64,000 nucleotides of DNA from Deminuibacter soli (GTDB taxonomy: Bacteria; Bacteroidota; Bacteroidia; Chitinophagales; Chitinophagaceae), in NCBI RefSeq assembly GCF_003412455.1, contig NZ_QTJU01000007.1, forward strand, positions 1 to 64,000, in the 5' to 3' direction. The translations under genes were made by a program, and so were the position numbers. Positions 17,446-28,134 of this stretch are shown here, piece by piece. Under the pieces are notes generated by a model. The model had not been told where the DNA came from. It made no database searches and saw only the letters and a list, made by a program, of their open reading frames with translations. Each line of letters starts with the position of its first letter. Within the stretch, counting starts at the first letter, position 1.

Positions 17446-18489
17446 ATGACTATAAAAAAACATGTGATAAGCGGAATCTTGGCACTGCTGCTGATACTTT
17501 TTTTAGTAATAAAAGGGCATGCGCAAAATTGGACTGGTCCTGTAATGATTGGGTCTGCAACCGACGCTCCCAAAACCATGCTTGAAGTGAGAAAAGGTAT
17601 AGAAGAATATGAAGGTGCAAAGGGTACCTTATTTACTGCACCCTTGTTTATCGGGCATTCCAATGATATTGGTGCAGGAAGTCCTGCTGAATATTTGTTG
17701 TTGGTACCTGCACTTATCACCTCAACAACCGGGAATAACTGTGCAGGCATGAATGGTACATTGACATTTTACAGGGGCAATGGCGGCGCACTTAATTCAG
17801 CCACAGACTATCATGTAAACATCCAGTCGGCTTATTCAAATACCTATGCTAATCTTATTCCGTTAAGTGAAACAAGTCCTGTGCTTACTCTATATACCGT
17901 TAAATACCTGGGCAATGATTGGCTTGCGGTAAAAATGAGAGATATCAATGGGTCAGGCGCTGCCATCAATTTTTCCGGTTACTGGTGGAATGCGATTGCA
18001 GATGGTCAGCTTCCGCGTTTGGTGCAGGAATCTGGTGTAAGTAACAGTACTATTTTTAAATCTTATCAATCTGTTGCTTCCAATATTATGTATGCCAGCC
18101 CGGCAGGCAGTATCAGCATCGGAACAGCTGACGCTGCAGCAGGATATAAACTTGCGGTTGATGGTGCTGCCTTGTTTACAAAAGCCGTAGTGAAAGCCCG
18201 GCAAAGCTGGCCGGATTACGTATTTGATTCAACTTATCAATTGCCACACCTGGATTCAGTAGCTGCTTACATTCAACAGAATAAACATTTGCCCGAAGTG
18301 CCTTCCGCTGCAGAAGTGCAGCAACACGGTGTTGACCTGGCAGCCAACCAGGCAGTGTTGCTGAAAAAGATGGAGGAACTGACCCTGTACATGATTGATA
18401 TGAAAAAGCAGAATGACCAGTTAATGCAGAAGAACCGTGAACTGGAGCAGAAAATGCAGCAGCTACAGAGCGAGATAAAAAATAAGTAA
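17446..18489 (+). CDS. Second secreted fibre-like protein with the same C-terminal module
   Basis: A 347-residue protein with a signal peptide (hydrophobic stretch then G-H-A-Q). The N-terminal 225 residues differ from those of the upstream gene and look like a beta-rich knob (V-L-T-L-Y-T-V-K-Y-L-G-N-D-W-L-A-V-K-M). From L-A-V-D-G-A-A-L-F-T-K onward it is nearly the same as its neighbour, ending in a charged coiled coil (K-N-R-E-L-E-Q-K-M-Q-Q-L). Variable head plus constant tail suggests alternative tips on one assembly platform. It lies 53 bases after the first fibre gene and 40 bases before the coiled-coil/barrel gene, consistent with one operon. Confidence 0.65.
   Translation: MTIKKHVISGILALLLILFLVIKGHAQNWTGPVMIGSATDAPKTMLEVRKGIEEYEGAKGTLFTAPLFIGHSNDIGAGSPAEYLLLVPALITSTTGNNCAGMNGTLTFYRGNGGALNSATDYHVNIQSAYSNTYANLIPLSETSPVLTLYTVKYLGNDWLAVKMRDINGSGAAINFSGYWWNAIADGQLPRLVQESGVSNSTIFKSYQSVASNIMYASPAGSISIGTADAAAGYKLAVDGAALFTKAVVKARQSWPDYVFDSTYQLPHLDSVAAYIQQNKHLPEVPSAAEVQQHGVDLAANQAVLLKKMEELTLYMIDMKKQNDQLMQKNRELEQKMQQLQSEIKNK
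18150..18397 (+). repeat. 3' coding repeat, copy 2 (shared fibre tail)
   Basis: Second copy of the tail-module coding sequence; see 17062-17311. The two copies, about 1.09 kb apart in direct orientation, could recombine and swap or delete heads. Confidence 0.75.
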
Positions 18490-18529
18490 TCAACAACTGA
18501 ATTTAACATTCATCCCTATAGAGTTCCAT

Positions 18530-20014
18530 ATGCCAACCATTTTAAAACAAAGCCTCTGCTTGCTGCTGCTTGTTTGTGCACTAAACCTTCATGCCCAAAC
18601 AAGCGGCGCCGTGGATGTAGATAAAGCAACTGCTGTAAGCAGCAGCGCCATTGATGCTGTGCAAAACAAATACAGCAAGCTTACCCGTATGTTGCAGAAG
18701 CAGAGTGATAAACTACTGCAGCGTATGCAGCGTAAAGAAGCCAAGCTGCGTGCCAAAATGATGGCAAAAGACAGCACTGCGGCCAAAGCTTTATTTGCAC
18801 AATCGCAGCAGCAATACCAGCAGCTCGAAGGTAAGTTGAATGATACGGCAGCAGTCACCAGCCAGTTCCCGTTAAAAGAATACCTGCCTGGTGCAGACAG
18901 TATGCAAACTGCACTTAGTTTTTTACAACAGCAGCAGGGAAAATTACCTGATGGCACAGCCAGGCTGCAGCAGCTGCAAGGCGCTAGTCAGCAATTGCAA
19001 CAACTGCAGGGACAACTGCAGCAGGCAGCCGATATTAAAGCTTATATACGCCAACGGCAGGATGCATTGAAAGCCCAGTTGCAGCAAATGGGCATGGCAA
19101 AAGAACTCACTGCTATCAATAAGGAAGCATATTACTACCAGCAACGGTTAAACGATGTAAAAGCTGCCATCAACGATCCTGAAAAAAGAGAGCAGCAGAT
19201 TATGGGTGCTGTACGCTCACTGCCGGCCTTTAAGAATTTTATGCAAAAAAACAGCTACCTGAGTGCCTTGTTTGGCGTACCGGATAATTATGGAAGCGCG
19301 CAGGCTTTGGCTGGATTGCAAACCCGCAGCCAGGTACAAAGTCTTGTGGCGCAGCGTATGGGCAGTGCTGCCACACAAGCCGCCGCAGGTGGTGCAGCTG
19401 GTGGCGGTGCCGAAGGCATGATGCAGCAGCAGATACAACAGGCACAGGGGCAGTTAGACCAGCTGAAAGACAAGGCGAATAAGCTTGGCACCAATAGCGG
19501 CAGCAGCGATATGGATATGCCTGATTTTACGCCCAACAAACAAAAAACTAAATCCTTCCTGCAACGCCTGGAATACGGGTTTAACCTGCAGTCTTCCGGT
19601 GGCAGCAAACTGTTACCCTCCATCAGTGAACTGGGCTTGTCATTGGGCTATAAACTAAGCGATAAAGCTACTGTTGGCGTAGGCGCAAGCTACAAACAGG
19701 GCTGGGGCAAGCTGTTCAACCACATTAAACTAACCGGCGAAGGTATTGGACTGCGCAGCTTTGTTGACATCAAAGCCAAAGGCAGCATCTGGATCACCGG
19801 TGGGTATGAACTCAATTACATGCAATCTTTCAACAGCTTAACGGCTACCATTCGCAACATAGATGTATGGCAGAAAAGCGGCCTTATTGGCTTAACCAAG
19901 AAATACAAAATTGGCAAGAAAGAAGGCAAATTGCAGCTGCTGTGGGATTTCCTGAGCTACAGCCAGGTGCCACAGGCACAGGCACTGAAGTTTAGGGTGG
20001 GGTATGGGTTGTAA
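18530..20014 (+). CDS. Secreted Gln-rich coiled-coil protein with C-terminal beta-barrel-like domain
   Basis: A 494-residue protein with a signal peptide (L-C-L-L-L-L-V-C-A-L-N-L-H-A-Q). Residues about 35-230 are long, Gln/Lys/Ala-rich helices likely to form coiled coils. A Gly/Ala/Gln linker follows (about 275-320), then ~170 residues of alternating aromatic/hydrophobic strands ending in F-R-V-G-Y-G-L, typical of an outer-membrane beta-barrel end. I recognise no named family. Its position between the fibre genes and the YD-repeat gene suggests an outer-membrane anchor or periplasm-spanning part of the Rhs system. That role is inferred from context. Confidence 0.6.
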   Translation: MPTILKQSLCLLLLVCALNLHAQTSGAVDVDKATAVSSSAIDAVQNKYSKLTRMLQKQSDKLLQRMQRKEAKLRAKMMAKDSTAAKALFAQSQQQYQQLEGKLNDTAAVTSQFPLKEYLPGADSMQTALSFLQQQQGKLPDGTARLQQLQGASQQLQQLQGQLQQAADIKAYIRQRQDALKAQLQQMGMAKELTAINKEAYYYQQRLNDVKAAINDPEKREQQIMGAVRSLPAFKNFMQKNSYLSALFGVPDNYGSAQALAGLQTRSQVQSLVAQRMGSAATQAAAGGAAGGGAEGMMQQQIQQAQGQLDQLKDKANKLGTNSGSSDMDMPDFTPNKQKTKSFLQRLEYGFNLQSSGGSKLLPSISELGLSLGYKLSDKATVGVGASYKQGWGKLFNHIKLTGEGIGLRSFVDIKAKGSIWITGGYELNYMQSFNSLTATIRNIDVWQKSGLIGLTKKYKIGKKEGKLQLLWDFLSYSQVPQAQALKFRVGYGL

Positions 20015-20108
20015 GGGGTGCTATTTACCAAAGTGTAGAGAATATTAATGGGTTTTGGTTATATAAACGGCTTCTTGTTTCGTGCAAATAACTATTCAAA
20101 TCAATGCG

Positions 20109-23100
20109 ATGAAAAACAAACTGTTTTGTTTGCGTCTAATACTGACTGCTTTAATATTTTTGGTTGACTGCGTTTGTTGGGGACAAGATTATTCTTTGCC
20201 TAATATAGTGCCTCCTCCTCCTGATGCAGCAAGTTTAGGTAAATATGGTGATGTGCCGGTAAATTTAAGTTCTGGTATGGCTAATATTTCTATACCTCTG
20301 TTTAATATTAAAACAGCAAAATTGTCACTTCCCATCTCATTAAGTTATTATCCTTCTGGCATAAAGGTAAATGATATAGCTAGTTGGGTAGGATTAGGAT
20401 GGAGCTTAAATGCAGGAGGAGTTATTACAAGAGCAATTCGCGGACGTGATGATTTTGGACAAAAAGGATATTATACCTCTGCGACCCCTCCACTTGCAGA
20501 AACTTTGTTAGGTCAAAACAATTGGCAATTTCTGCAACAAGCAGCGATGAATCTTACAGATGTTGAGCCAGACTACTTTTTCTATAATTTTCTTGAACAC
20601 TCCGGAAAATATTCATTTACAGAAGATAAGGAGCCATTTATTATTTCTTATCAAGATCCTCTGAAGGTACAACATTTCACCGATGGGTATTTTGTAATCC
20701 TAGATGGACAAGGGAATCAGTTTTATTTTTCGGACAAGGAGCAGACCAACAGCTATTATACCACGCAGGCAGATTCTCCATTTCCACACAATGCGCAGAA
20801 TTATGTGTCAAGTTGGTATCTGTCTAAGATTGTATCTTATGATAAGTCGGAAACGATTAATTTCATTTATTCTACTGATCCGCCATTAACAATAAATGCA
20901 CTTAATTATTCGGCGAGTATAAATAATTATGGAAATGTTTACGGCAATAACGGGCCATCATCAATGAGTTTTACGCAGTCGGCTCCCTTAAGATTGAAAG
21001 AAATTAACTTTACCAACGGGAAGCTTGTTTTTTATTCTTCAGGCTCCAGACTTGATTTGGATCAGCAGTCAAGGCTTGATTCTATCAGGCTATTTAGTTA
21101 TGACAATGCAACCAGGGTTTACAATAGGCAGCGTGGGTACAGGTTTAGTTATGGAAATTTTACAACTGTTGGAGCAAGTGCAACCGATAATCCTTTGTCA
21201 ATTAGTTCTCCAGGGTATCGTATGCGGCTTGAATCTCTAGAAGAAATAGCAATTGACAATAGTCAAAAAAAATCTCATAATTTTTCCTATAATGGCACTC
21301 CTCTTCCGTATAGGGGAAGCAATGCTCAGGATTTATTTGGATATTATAATGGAAAAAATAATTCAGGATTAATTCCTCAGACGACTGGTAATTATGATAG
21401 TTATCCTTATACAATAGGAGGTGCCGACAGGGGGGCTAACGAAATTTACACTCAGGCAGGTATTTTGAAACAGATTAAATACCCAACGGGAGGTTATACT
21501 AATTTTGACTATGAAATAAATAGATACGCTGATAACAAAACTGTTATTACTCCAGTAAGTCAATCGGCCAGCGCAACAGGCCAAATGAATCAAAATGCGC
21601 AAACCACATTTGTTGCTCCGTCAGGGATTTCTGGTGATGCGATGGTTTCGATAACAATTTCGTCCTACAATTATCCAGGTGTTCAAACCAGGCCGTATGC
21701 ATCGATAGCCGATCTTACAGCCGGACAAACACCTGCACAGGCTATCGGTAGCCCTAATAATACAACAAATATTACCTCATATATTCCTTTGGTAGCAGGG
21801 CACACATACCAGATGATTGCAGGGGCATTCGACAATAGCAAGGTATTTGCACGCATTACTATAACCTGGAACCAAATAACAACTACACCAGTTATAACGA
21901 ATAGTGGAGGTTTACGCATAAAGCAGGTAACAAACTATGATGTAAATAACAATATAGTTGGAGGAGAGGCATATCGTTATGGAGCCAATGAGAACGGAAA
22001 TGGAAATTTAACCGGTCCCACATTTGCTTTGGGCACATATATACAAAATACAAAGACATATACAGGTACAGCTGGCTCTACAGGTAGTGTGTCTTGTGTT
22101 CCTTCTATGGGAACAGCAATGACATTTAACAGTTCATCTCTTTATGATGTATTCAATCTGTCAAATGCTCAGATAAACTATACAGAAGTAGCAAAATATC
22201 GGTTGAATATTATGGGAGCTACTCAGGATAAAACAGTGTATAATTATAGCACCGTATCCAATAGTGTTTTACCAGTGCCGCAAGCATACTGTAATGGTAT
22301 TTATATAACAAACGATGGGTGGCCTGGTTCATTGCTGTTGTCTCAAACTGATTATGCTTTAAGGACTGGTACATTTTATCCTGTGAAAAAAGTAGTAAAT
22401 AGCTACACAAATACTCAACTTAAAAAAGGGCGTGGATCCAAAATAGGTTTTTCTTATTCTTTCTCGGGTTGTTATGATCAGAGTGATCCAACCTGGTATT
22501 ATGCCTTTGACTATCCAATTTACTCGGGCGCAGTACAACTTAGTAATGTAGATACTTACCTGTATGATGCTAGTGACCCGACAAAATATGCTTTAGAAAG
22601 TCAACATTATGTTTATGAAAATCTGGATCATTTACAACCTACCTCTATATCAAGTACTACAAGTGATAACAAAAATATGGTAACAGTGATTCGGTACCCT
22701 GCTGATAAAGATATTATAGACAATCTTACATCAACGGAAAAGAGTGTAATGGATAACCTGCAAAATAATCACGCTATTACAACAGTTATTCAAAAAACAA
22801 TACTGAAGAATAATGTAGGCATAAGCACTATTAATCACTACAGGAATAATGGGGCTGTTGCGGTTCCAGATTACGTTGAAGTGAAAAGAGGGAGCGGCAC
22901 TTTTGAGAAACGGATACAGTTTAATAATTATGATCCGAGTTATAATTTAACTAACGTTAATAAAGTTGGCGATGCTTCGCAAAGTTACATCTGGGGATAT
23001 CAATATTCTTATCCAATAGCAATGGTGAACGGAGCCAGCGACGCGAATATAGCCGCTACTTCATTTGAAGAAGATGGTTTTGGAAATTGGATCGCAAATG

Positions 23101-23528
23101 GCAATCTTATTAATAATGGAGGACTAACCGGGGATAAGTCATACAATGGTACTCTTTCTAAAACAGTTGGCCTTGGGCAATATACTGTTACACTATGGTG
23201 CAATATCGGCGTGTCTGCTCCGGTTGTGAATGGCAGTCAGGGTACGCTTACTGCAACGAGGGGGAATTGGCGTTTATATAAATGGGATTTGTCTGGAGTG
23301 AATAATATAACTGTACAATGTGCCAATATGGATGAAGTAAGGCTTTATCCTTCTGGTACCCAAATGACAACATACTGTTATGTGCCACACGTTGGGATGA
23401 TAAGTCAGATGGATCCAAGTGGCCATGTTGTTTATTTTGAATATGATGCGCTTGGGCGTTTAAAGCTTACCCGAGATCAGGATGGCAATATCATTAAGAG
23501 TTTAGAATATAAATACCAGGGACAGTAG
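20109..23528 (+). CDS. Large secreted YD/RHS-repeat protein
   Basis: A 1139-residue protein. The start at ATG 20109 gives a signal peptide (K-L-F-C-L-R-L-I-L-T-A-L-I-F then V-C-W-G-Q). The N-terminus has the G-D-V-P-V-N-L-S-S-G and G-L-G-W-S-L-N-A-G-G motifs seen at the start of Bacteroidota Rhs/SpvB-like proteins. The C-terminus ends in a YD repeat (Y-F-E-Y-D-A-L-G-R-L then D-Q-D-G-N-I-I). It lacks the Rhs core and toxin tip, which are in the next gene, so the two may together form a shell, as TcB and TcC do in Tc toxins. The gene is clearly richer in A+T than its flanking genes, suggesting a different origin. Confidence 0.75.
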   Translation: MKNKLFCLRLILTALIFLVDCVCWGQDYSLPNIVPPPPDAASLGKYGDVPVNLSSGMANISIPLFNIKTAKLSLPISLSYYPSGIKVNDIASWVGLGWSLNAGGVITRAIRGRDDFGQKGYYTSATPPLAETLLGQNNWQFLQQAAMNLTDVEPDYFFYNFLEHSGKYSFTEDKEPFIISYQDPLKVQHFTDGYFVILDGQGNQFYFSDKEQTNSYYTTQADSPFPHNAQNYVSSWYLSKIVSYDKSETINFIYSTDPPLTINALNYSASINNYGNVYGNNGPSSMSFTQSAPLRLKEINFTNGKLVFYSSGSRLDLDQQSRLDSIRLFSYDNATRVYNRQRGYRFSYGNFTTVGASATDNPLSISSPGYRMRLESLEEIAIDNSQKKSHNFSYNGTPLPYRGSNAQDLFGYYNGKNNSGLIPQTTGNYDSYPYTIGGADRGANEIYTQAGILKQIKYPTGGYTNFDYEINRYADNKTVITPVSQSASATGQMNQNAQTTFVAPSGISGDAMVSITISSYNYPGVQTRPYASIADLTAGQTPAQAIGSPNNTTNITSYIPLVAGHTYQMIAGAFDNSKVFARITITWNQITTTPVITNSGGLRIKQVTNYDVNNNIVGGEAYRYGANENGNGNLTGPTFALGTYIQNTKTYTGTAGSTGSVSCVPSMGTAMTFNSSSLYDVFNLSNAQINYTEVAKYRLNIMGATQDKTVYNYSTVSNSVLPVPQAYCNGIYITNDGWPGSLLLSQTDYALRTGTFYPVKKVVNSYTNTQLKKGRGSKIGFSYSFSGCYDQSDPTWYYAFDYPIYSGAVQLSNVDTYLYDASDPTKYALESQHYVYENLDHLQPTSISSTTSDNKNMVTVIRYPADKDIIDNLTSTEKSVMDNLQNNHAITTVIQKTILKNNVGISTINHYRNNGAVAVPDYVEVKRGSGTFEKRIQFNNYDPSYNLTNVNKVGDASQSYIWGYQYSYPIAMVNGASDANIAATSFEEDGFGNWIANGNLINNGGLTGDKSYNGTLSKTVGLGQYTVTLWCNIGVSAPVVNGSQGTLTATRGNWRLYKWDLSGVNNITVQCANMDEVRLYPSGTQMTTYCYVPHVGMISQMDPSGHVVYFEYDALGRLKLTRDQDGNIIKSLEYKYQGQ

Positions 23529-23607
23529 TTGTTGGTGCAAGCTGATTGCATCCTTGTAATCATAGGACAGAGCAACCCGATATCACTTACTAAGAAACTT
23601 TTTACAT

Positions 23608-26600
23608 ATGCGTTTTCTTCATTCGATGGGTGTTTTTCTTTTCGTGCTTGCGGGGGGAATAGCAGCGGCACAAACGAACATTCCACAGAGTATAACCAGT
23701 GTTCCTGCGGCCAGCCTTACGCCTGAGAGTACGCCTTCGGGCTACACAGCGACGAGCCAGAATTATATTCGTACCTGGCAGCCCCGCCAGCCTTTTACCA
23801 GTGCCAGTGATGTAACCAGCACTGCACGACAGGTAAGCGAGGTGAACCGAACCACACAATATGTTGATGGATTAGGCCGGCCATTGCAAACGGTGAGCTG
23901 GCAGGCAACACCGGGCACAAAAGATCTTGTTGCACCGGTAGTATACGATGCTTTTGGCAGAGAGGTATCTAAATATTTGCCTTATGCAGATAATAATAGC
24001 AGCGATGGTAATTTTAAACTGAACCCTTTTGCCGATCAGCATAGTTTTTATACATCAGCTTATCCGGCGGAGCAACCTGCTTTTAATGGCGAGCAATTCT
24101 TTTACAGCCAAACCGATTATGAACTGTCACCGTTGAACCGCCCCTTGAAAACTTATGCAGCCGGTAACAGCTGGGTAGGCAGTGGCAGGGGAGTGGCGCT
24201 GCAATACCTGGTAAACACAGACGATAATGTGCGCATATGGTCGATTGGATTTGCAGGTCTTGTTTATGGTACTGACAATGCTACCGTGAATGTTCCGCAA
24301 AGTACCGGTATCTATCAGGCTGGGCAGCTTATCAAAACAATTACGGTGGATGAGCATGGCAAACAGATCAGGGAGTTTAAGGATAAAGAGGGCCATGTGA
24401 TATTGAAGCAAGTGCAGGCAGATGATGCCGGCACATGGTTGTCTACCTATTATGTATATGACGATCTTGGCGAACTGCGCTGTGTACTGCCACCTAATGC
24501 CGTTGAAGCATTGCCCGCTTCCGGAACAGTGCAACCTTCCGCATCTTCACTGAATGAGCTTTGTTTTCGATATGAGTACGATACAAGAGGCCGTATGATT
24601 GCCAAAAAAGTACCCGGTGCAGCCTGGGTGTATATGGTATACGACCAACGCGACCGGTTAACATACAGCCAGGATGGTAACCTGAAAGCAAAGGCGCAGT
24701 GGTTGTATACCCTGTATGATGATCTTAACAGGCCGGTTCAAACAGGTATCATGAGCGGCTTCAATGGAACAGCTGCCGATTTACAGGGTTACCTGGCTAT
24801 ACAGAAGACTGCGTCGGTTTCAGATATTATATTGAACAGCTGGGATGGGGTAACAACCGACTACATCGCTAGCAATAGCATAACTGCATTGGAAGGTTTT
24901 TCAGTGGATGGGTCTGCAGCCGGTGTAGTATTGGAGATTGCAGACGCATCTGGTATGGGAAGTGGTAGCGGCTCTGGCCTGTTAACTGGGGCTTCTCTTA
25001 CGCCATTAACCTATACTTACTATGATAACTACCAGGGGGTAAACAAAACATTCAATACAGCCTATGCGGCAAAGCCCGGTACAGGCGGTAACAATAATGC
25101 CGAAGCTACGGCGGCCGCTGCAAGTACAGCTACCCAGGGCCTGTCTACAAGAACGCGGGCGCTGGCGATGGAAGATCTCAACAACCTGCCATCGGGCAAA
25201 TGGCTGGAGACTGTGACTTATTACGATGATAAGGGGCGTGTTGTGCAAGTGCAATCGGATAATTACAAGGGTGGTGTAGATATTGTGAGCAACCGCTATG
25301 ACTTTACAGGTAAGGTGGTGAGCAGCTACCTGGTACACAATAACCCCGCAGGTGGCGTAGCTGCCCTTGGTGTTCAAACAGACTTTCTCTATGATCATAC
25401 CGGTCGTTTACTGACCGTGACCAAACAGGTGGGAGATGATGTTGCCAATAAGCGGTTGATCAGCACCCTGTCTTACGATGCTTTGGGACAGGTAAAAGAG
25501 AAAACGATTGGCCAGAAACGCGATAATCAGGGCAACCTCACCAGTACTGTTATGGAAGATGACAAGTACTCGTACAATATCCGTGGCTGGTTAAAAGGGA
25601 TAAACCGGAATGATAATGGTGGGGTAGGTGTTAATGCCGATAACAAATGGTTTGGTATAGACCTGGGTTATGATTGGGGTTTTGGCAGCAATCAATACAA
25701 CGGCAATATTGCCGGTATACGCTGGGCGAGCGGCAGTGACAGCAAAGAGCGAGCCTATGGTTATGCTTATGATGGTGCCAACAGGTTATTAAAGGCTGAT
25801 TTTACACAGTTTGATGGTGGCTGGAGCACCAGTGCCGGCATTGATTTTAGTATGCGGATGGGTGATGGTATTAACTGGCGCAGTGCCTATGATGCCAATG
25901 GCAATATCCAGGCTATGTGGCAGAAGGGATTGGTTGGCATTGCAAGCGACATTGTAGATGATCTCACGTATAGTTACTATGGCGGTAACCAGGGCTCCAA
26001 TAAACTGGCTGCTGTTTCTGATAGTCGTGCTGCTACCCAATTGGGTGATTTTACAGACAATAATAAAACAGGTAATGATTATGGTTATGATGTAAACGGC
26101 AACCTGTTAGCTGACAAGAATAAAAATATCGGTGCTTCAGTTGGTACAGATGTACCGGCAGGTGCGCAGGATATTGTGTATAACCACCTGAACCTGCCCT
26201 GGAAACTTACTGTTGTGGGCAAAGGCACCATCACCTACATATACGATGCTGTGGGCAATAAACTGGAAAAGCGTGTTGCAGAGGGAAGCAAAACTACCAC
26301 AACCGATTACCTGGGCGGTTTTATATATGAAAATAACCAGCTGCAGTTCTTCAGTCAGGAAGAAGGCCGTGTACGCGTATTGCGTGATGGCAGCGGAGTG
26401 CAAACCGGTTATGCCTATGATTATTTCCTGAAAGATCACCTGGGTAATACGCGCACTGTACTTACAGATGAGTTCAACAGTCAACGCTACCTGGCGACAG
26501 TAGAACCGCAATACCGTACCACAGAGCAGCAGCTGTTTAACGATCAGCTGGCACAAACGGCAAGAAACAAAAGCGAGATACCTGGTTTTGACAACGATGC

Positions 26601-28134
26601 CAGTAATACCACTGTAACCTGGCTAAAAAATGATGGGGCAGATGGCACCCCTAAAATTGGCCCGGGTATTCTGCTGAAAGTAATGGCAGGTGACCAGGTG
26701 TCTATATCCGCACAAGCCTGGTACCGCAACCAGGAGCACCAGCCTGCCAACAACACCATTGCCAACAACCTTGCTGCGCAGCTGGTGAACCTATTTACCG
26801 GTGAAGTAGGTGCTGCCGGCGGTCACTTTAATACCGCCAATCTCGGAACAGGTACCAGCAGCCTGCTGAACGGGCCGGTACAGGGATTTGTAAGCTCGGA
26901 GGCGGCAGATGATAGTCGCCCCAAAGCCTTCCTGAACTGGATTTTACTCGATGAAGAGCAACTGAAAAACAGGACAGATATCAGCGGCTACAGGCAGGTA
27001 CCGGTAGTAGGTGTAAATGAAACCTACAAAGTGCTGCAATCCGGCAACCTGACCATGCCGGTAAATGGATATATTTACATCTATGAAAGCAATGTAAGCA
27101 GCACCGGGGTGGCGTTTGACAACCTGAGCATTACACATACACCCGGGCCATTGCTGGAAGAAACGCATTATTATCCGTTTGGGTTAACGATGGCGGGGAT
27201 AAGTAGTAAGGCAGCTGGTAAGTTGGAGAATAGGTTTAAGTATAATAGTGGTAACGAATTACAGAGTAGAGAGTTTGATGATGGAAGCGGCCTAGACTTA
27301 TACGATGCGGTGCATCGTATGTATGATCCGCAGCTAGGTCGATTTGTACAGATTGATAGATTAGGAGATATTAGTCACGATATGTCTTTGTATGGATTTG
27401 CGGCTAATAATCCAATATTGCATAACGATCCATTAGGATTAAAGGAAAAAGCTGTAAACGAAGACAACCCTAATGATTTAGGTAATTTAACAGTAACAAC
27501 CTCCAATCGTCGTTATCAGAGAATGTCGTGGTATGGTGGATCGATAAGAATAGATACGCATTTTAAAAGTAACCTAGAAACTTTTACTTATAGAGTTCGG
27601 AATGGAGAAGATGTATTTCAAAAAGGTGATAGGTATAGCTACGTACAAGACGTATTAAATGGCAGGTTGCCCGAATGGTACCAACGAGAGGAAGAAGCTG
27701 AGCAGTTTGAACGTGATGCTTATTTAATATATTTTTCTCTGTTTACCTTACCTGGAGATGTTATTGCAATTACTGGTATAGCGAATAGCGGAGTTAGGTC
27801 TTTACCTGCACTTGCGAGGCTACTTAGGGAAGGTAAGGGCATTGAGGAGGTGGCAGAAGTAAGCAATATGGGATTAGTCAGAACTGGCATAAATCTCACA
27901 GAACATGCTGCTGAACGTCTAGCACAAAGAGGCATAACGAAAGATATGGTGGAGGCCGCAATTAACAAGGGGGCTAAATTTTATGATCCTAAAAATAAAA
28001 CCATAAATTACATTCTTAGGAATGGGTTCGCGTCTGGAAAGGATCTACTGGTTGGAACAAATCCTTTAAGTGGAAATATTACTACGGTAATACGTGGATC
28101 GAAATTAATGAATGCTCGATTTATACCTTTATAG
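23608..28134 (+). CDS. Rhs-repeat polymorphic toxin (DUF6443 type) with DUF4258-like C-terminal toxin
   Basis: A 1508-residue secreted protein: signal peptide, an N-terminal DUF6443-like region (V-D-G-L-G-R-P-L-Q-T-V), many YD repeats, then the RHS-associated core at about 1240-1280 (Y-D-P-Q-L-G-R-F-V-Q-I-D to N-N-P-I-L-H-N-D-P-L-G-L). After the core the DNA becomes A+T-rich and the protein changes to a variable tip. A hydrophobic/helical linker (about 1370-1425) is followed by H-A-A-E-R-L-A-Q-R-G-I-T, K-G-A-K-F-Y-D-P and L-L-V-G-T-N-P-L. This resembles DUF4258/BrnT-like toxins, often RNase-fold proteins. The core is expected to release the tip as an effector. The gene directly downstream is the presumed immunity gene. 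The toxic activity is inferred, not proven. Confidence 0.85.
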   Translation: MRFLHSMGVFLFVLAGGIAAAQTNIPQSITSVPAASLTPESTPSGYTATSQNYIRTWQPRQPFTSASDVTSTARQVSEVNRTTQYVDGLGRPLQTVSWQATPGTKDLVAPVVYDAFGREVSKYLPYADNNSSDGNFKLNPFADQHSFYTSAYPAEQPAFNGEQFFYSQTDYELSPLNRPLKTYAAGNSWVGSGRGVALQYLVNTDDNVRIWSIGFAGLVYGTDNATVNVPQSTGIYQAGQLIKTITVDEHGKQIREFKDKEGHVILKQVQADDAGTWLSTYYVYDDLGELRCVLPPNAVEALPASGTVQPSASSLNELCFRYEYDTRGRMIAKKVPGAAWVYMVYDQRDRLTYSQDGNLKAKAQWLYTLYDDLNRPVQTGIMSGFNGTAADLQGYLAIQKTASVSDIILNSWDGVTTDYIASNSITALEGFSVDGSAAGVVLEIADASGMGSGSGSGLLTGASLTPLTYTYYDNYQGVNKTFNTAYAAKPGTGGNNNAEATAAAASTATQGLSTRTRALAMEDLNNLPSGKWLETVTYYDDKGRVVQVQSDNYKGGVDIVSNRYDFTGKVVSSYLVHNNPAGGVAALGVQTDFLYDHTGRLLTVTKQVGDDVANKRLISTLSYDALGQVKEKTIGQKRDNQGNLTSTVMEDDKYSYNIRGWLKGINRNDNGGVGVNADNKWFGIDLGYDWGFGSNQYNGNIAGIRWASGSDSKERAYGYAYDGANRLLKADFTQFDGGWSTSAGIDFSMRMGDGINWRSAYDANGNIQAMWQKGLVGIASDIVDDLTYSYYGGNQGSNKLAAVSDSRAATQLGDFTDNNKTGNDYGYDVNGNLLADKNKNIGASVGTDVPAGAQDIVYNHLNLPWKLTVVGKGTITYIYDAVGNKLEKRVAEGSKTTTTDYLGGFIYENNQLQFFSQEEGRVRVLRDGSGVQTGYAYDYFLKDHLGNTRTVLTDEFNSQRYLATVEPQYRTTEQQLFNDQLAQTARNKSEIPGFDNDASNTTVTWLKNDGADGTPKIGPGILLKVMAGDQVSISAQAWYRNQEHQPANNTIANNLAAQLVNLFTGEVGAAGGHFNTANLGTGTSSLLNGPVQGFVSSEAADDSRPKAFLNWILLDEEQLKNRTDISGYRQVPVVGVNETYKVLQSGNLTMPVNGYIYIYESNVSSTGVAFDNLSITHTPGPLLEETHYYPFGLTMAGISSKAAGKLENRFKYNSGNELQSREFDDGSGLDLYDAVHRMYDPQLGRFVQIDRLGDISHDMSLYGFAANNPILHNDPLGLKEKAVNEDNPNDLGNLTVTTSNRRYQRMSWYGGSIRIDTHFKSNLETFTYRVRNGEDVFQKGDRYSYVQDVLNGRLPEWYQREEEAEQFERDAYLIYFSLFTLPGDVIAITGIANSGVRSLPALARLLREGKGIEEVAEVSNMGLVRTGINLTEHAAERLAQRGITKDMVEAAINKGAKFYDPKNKTINYILRNGFASGKDLLVGTNPLSGNITTVIRGSKLMNARFIPL

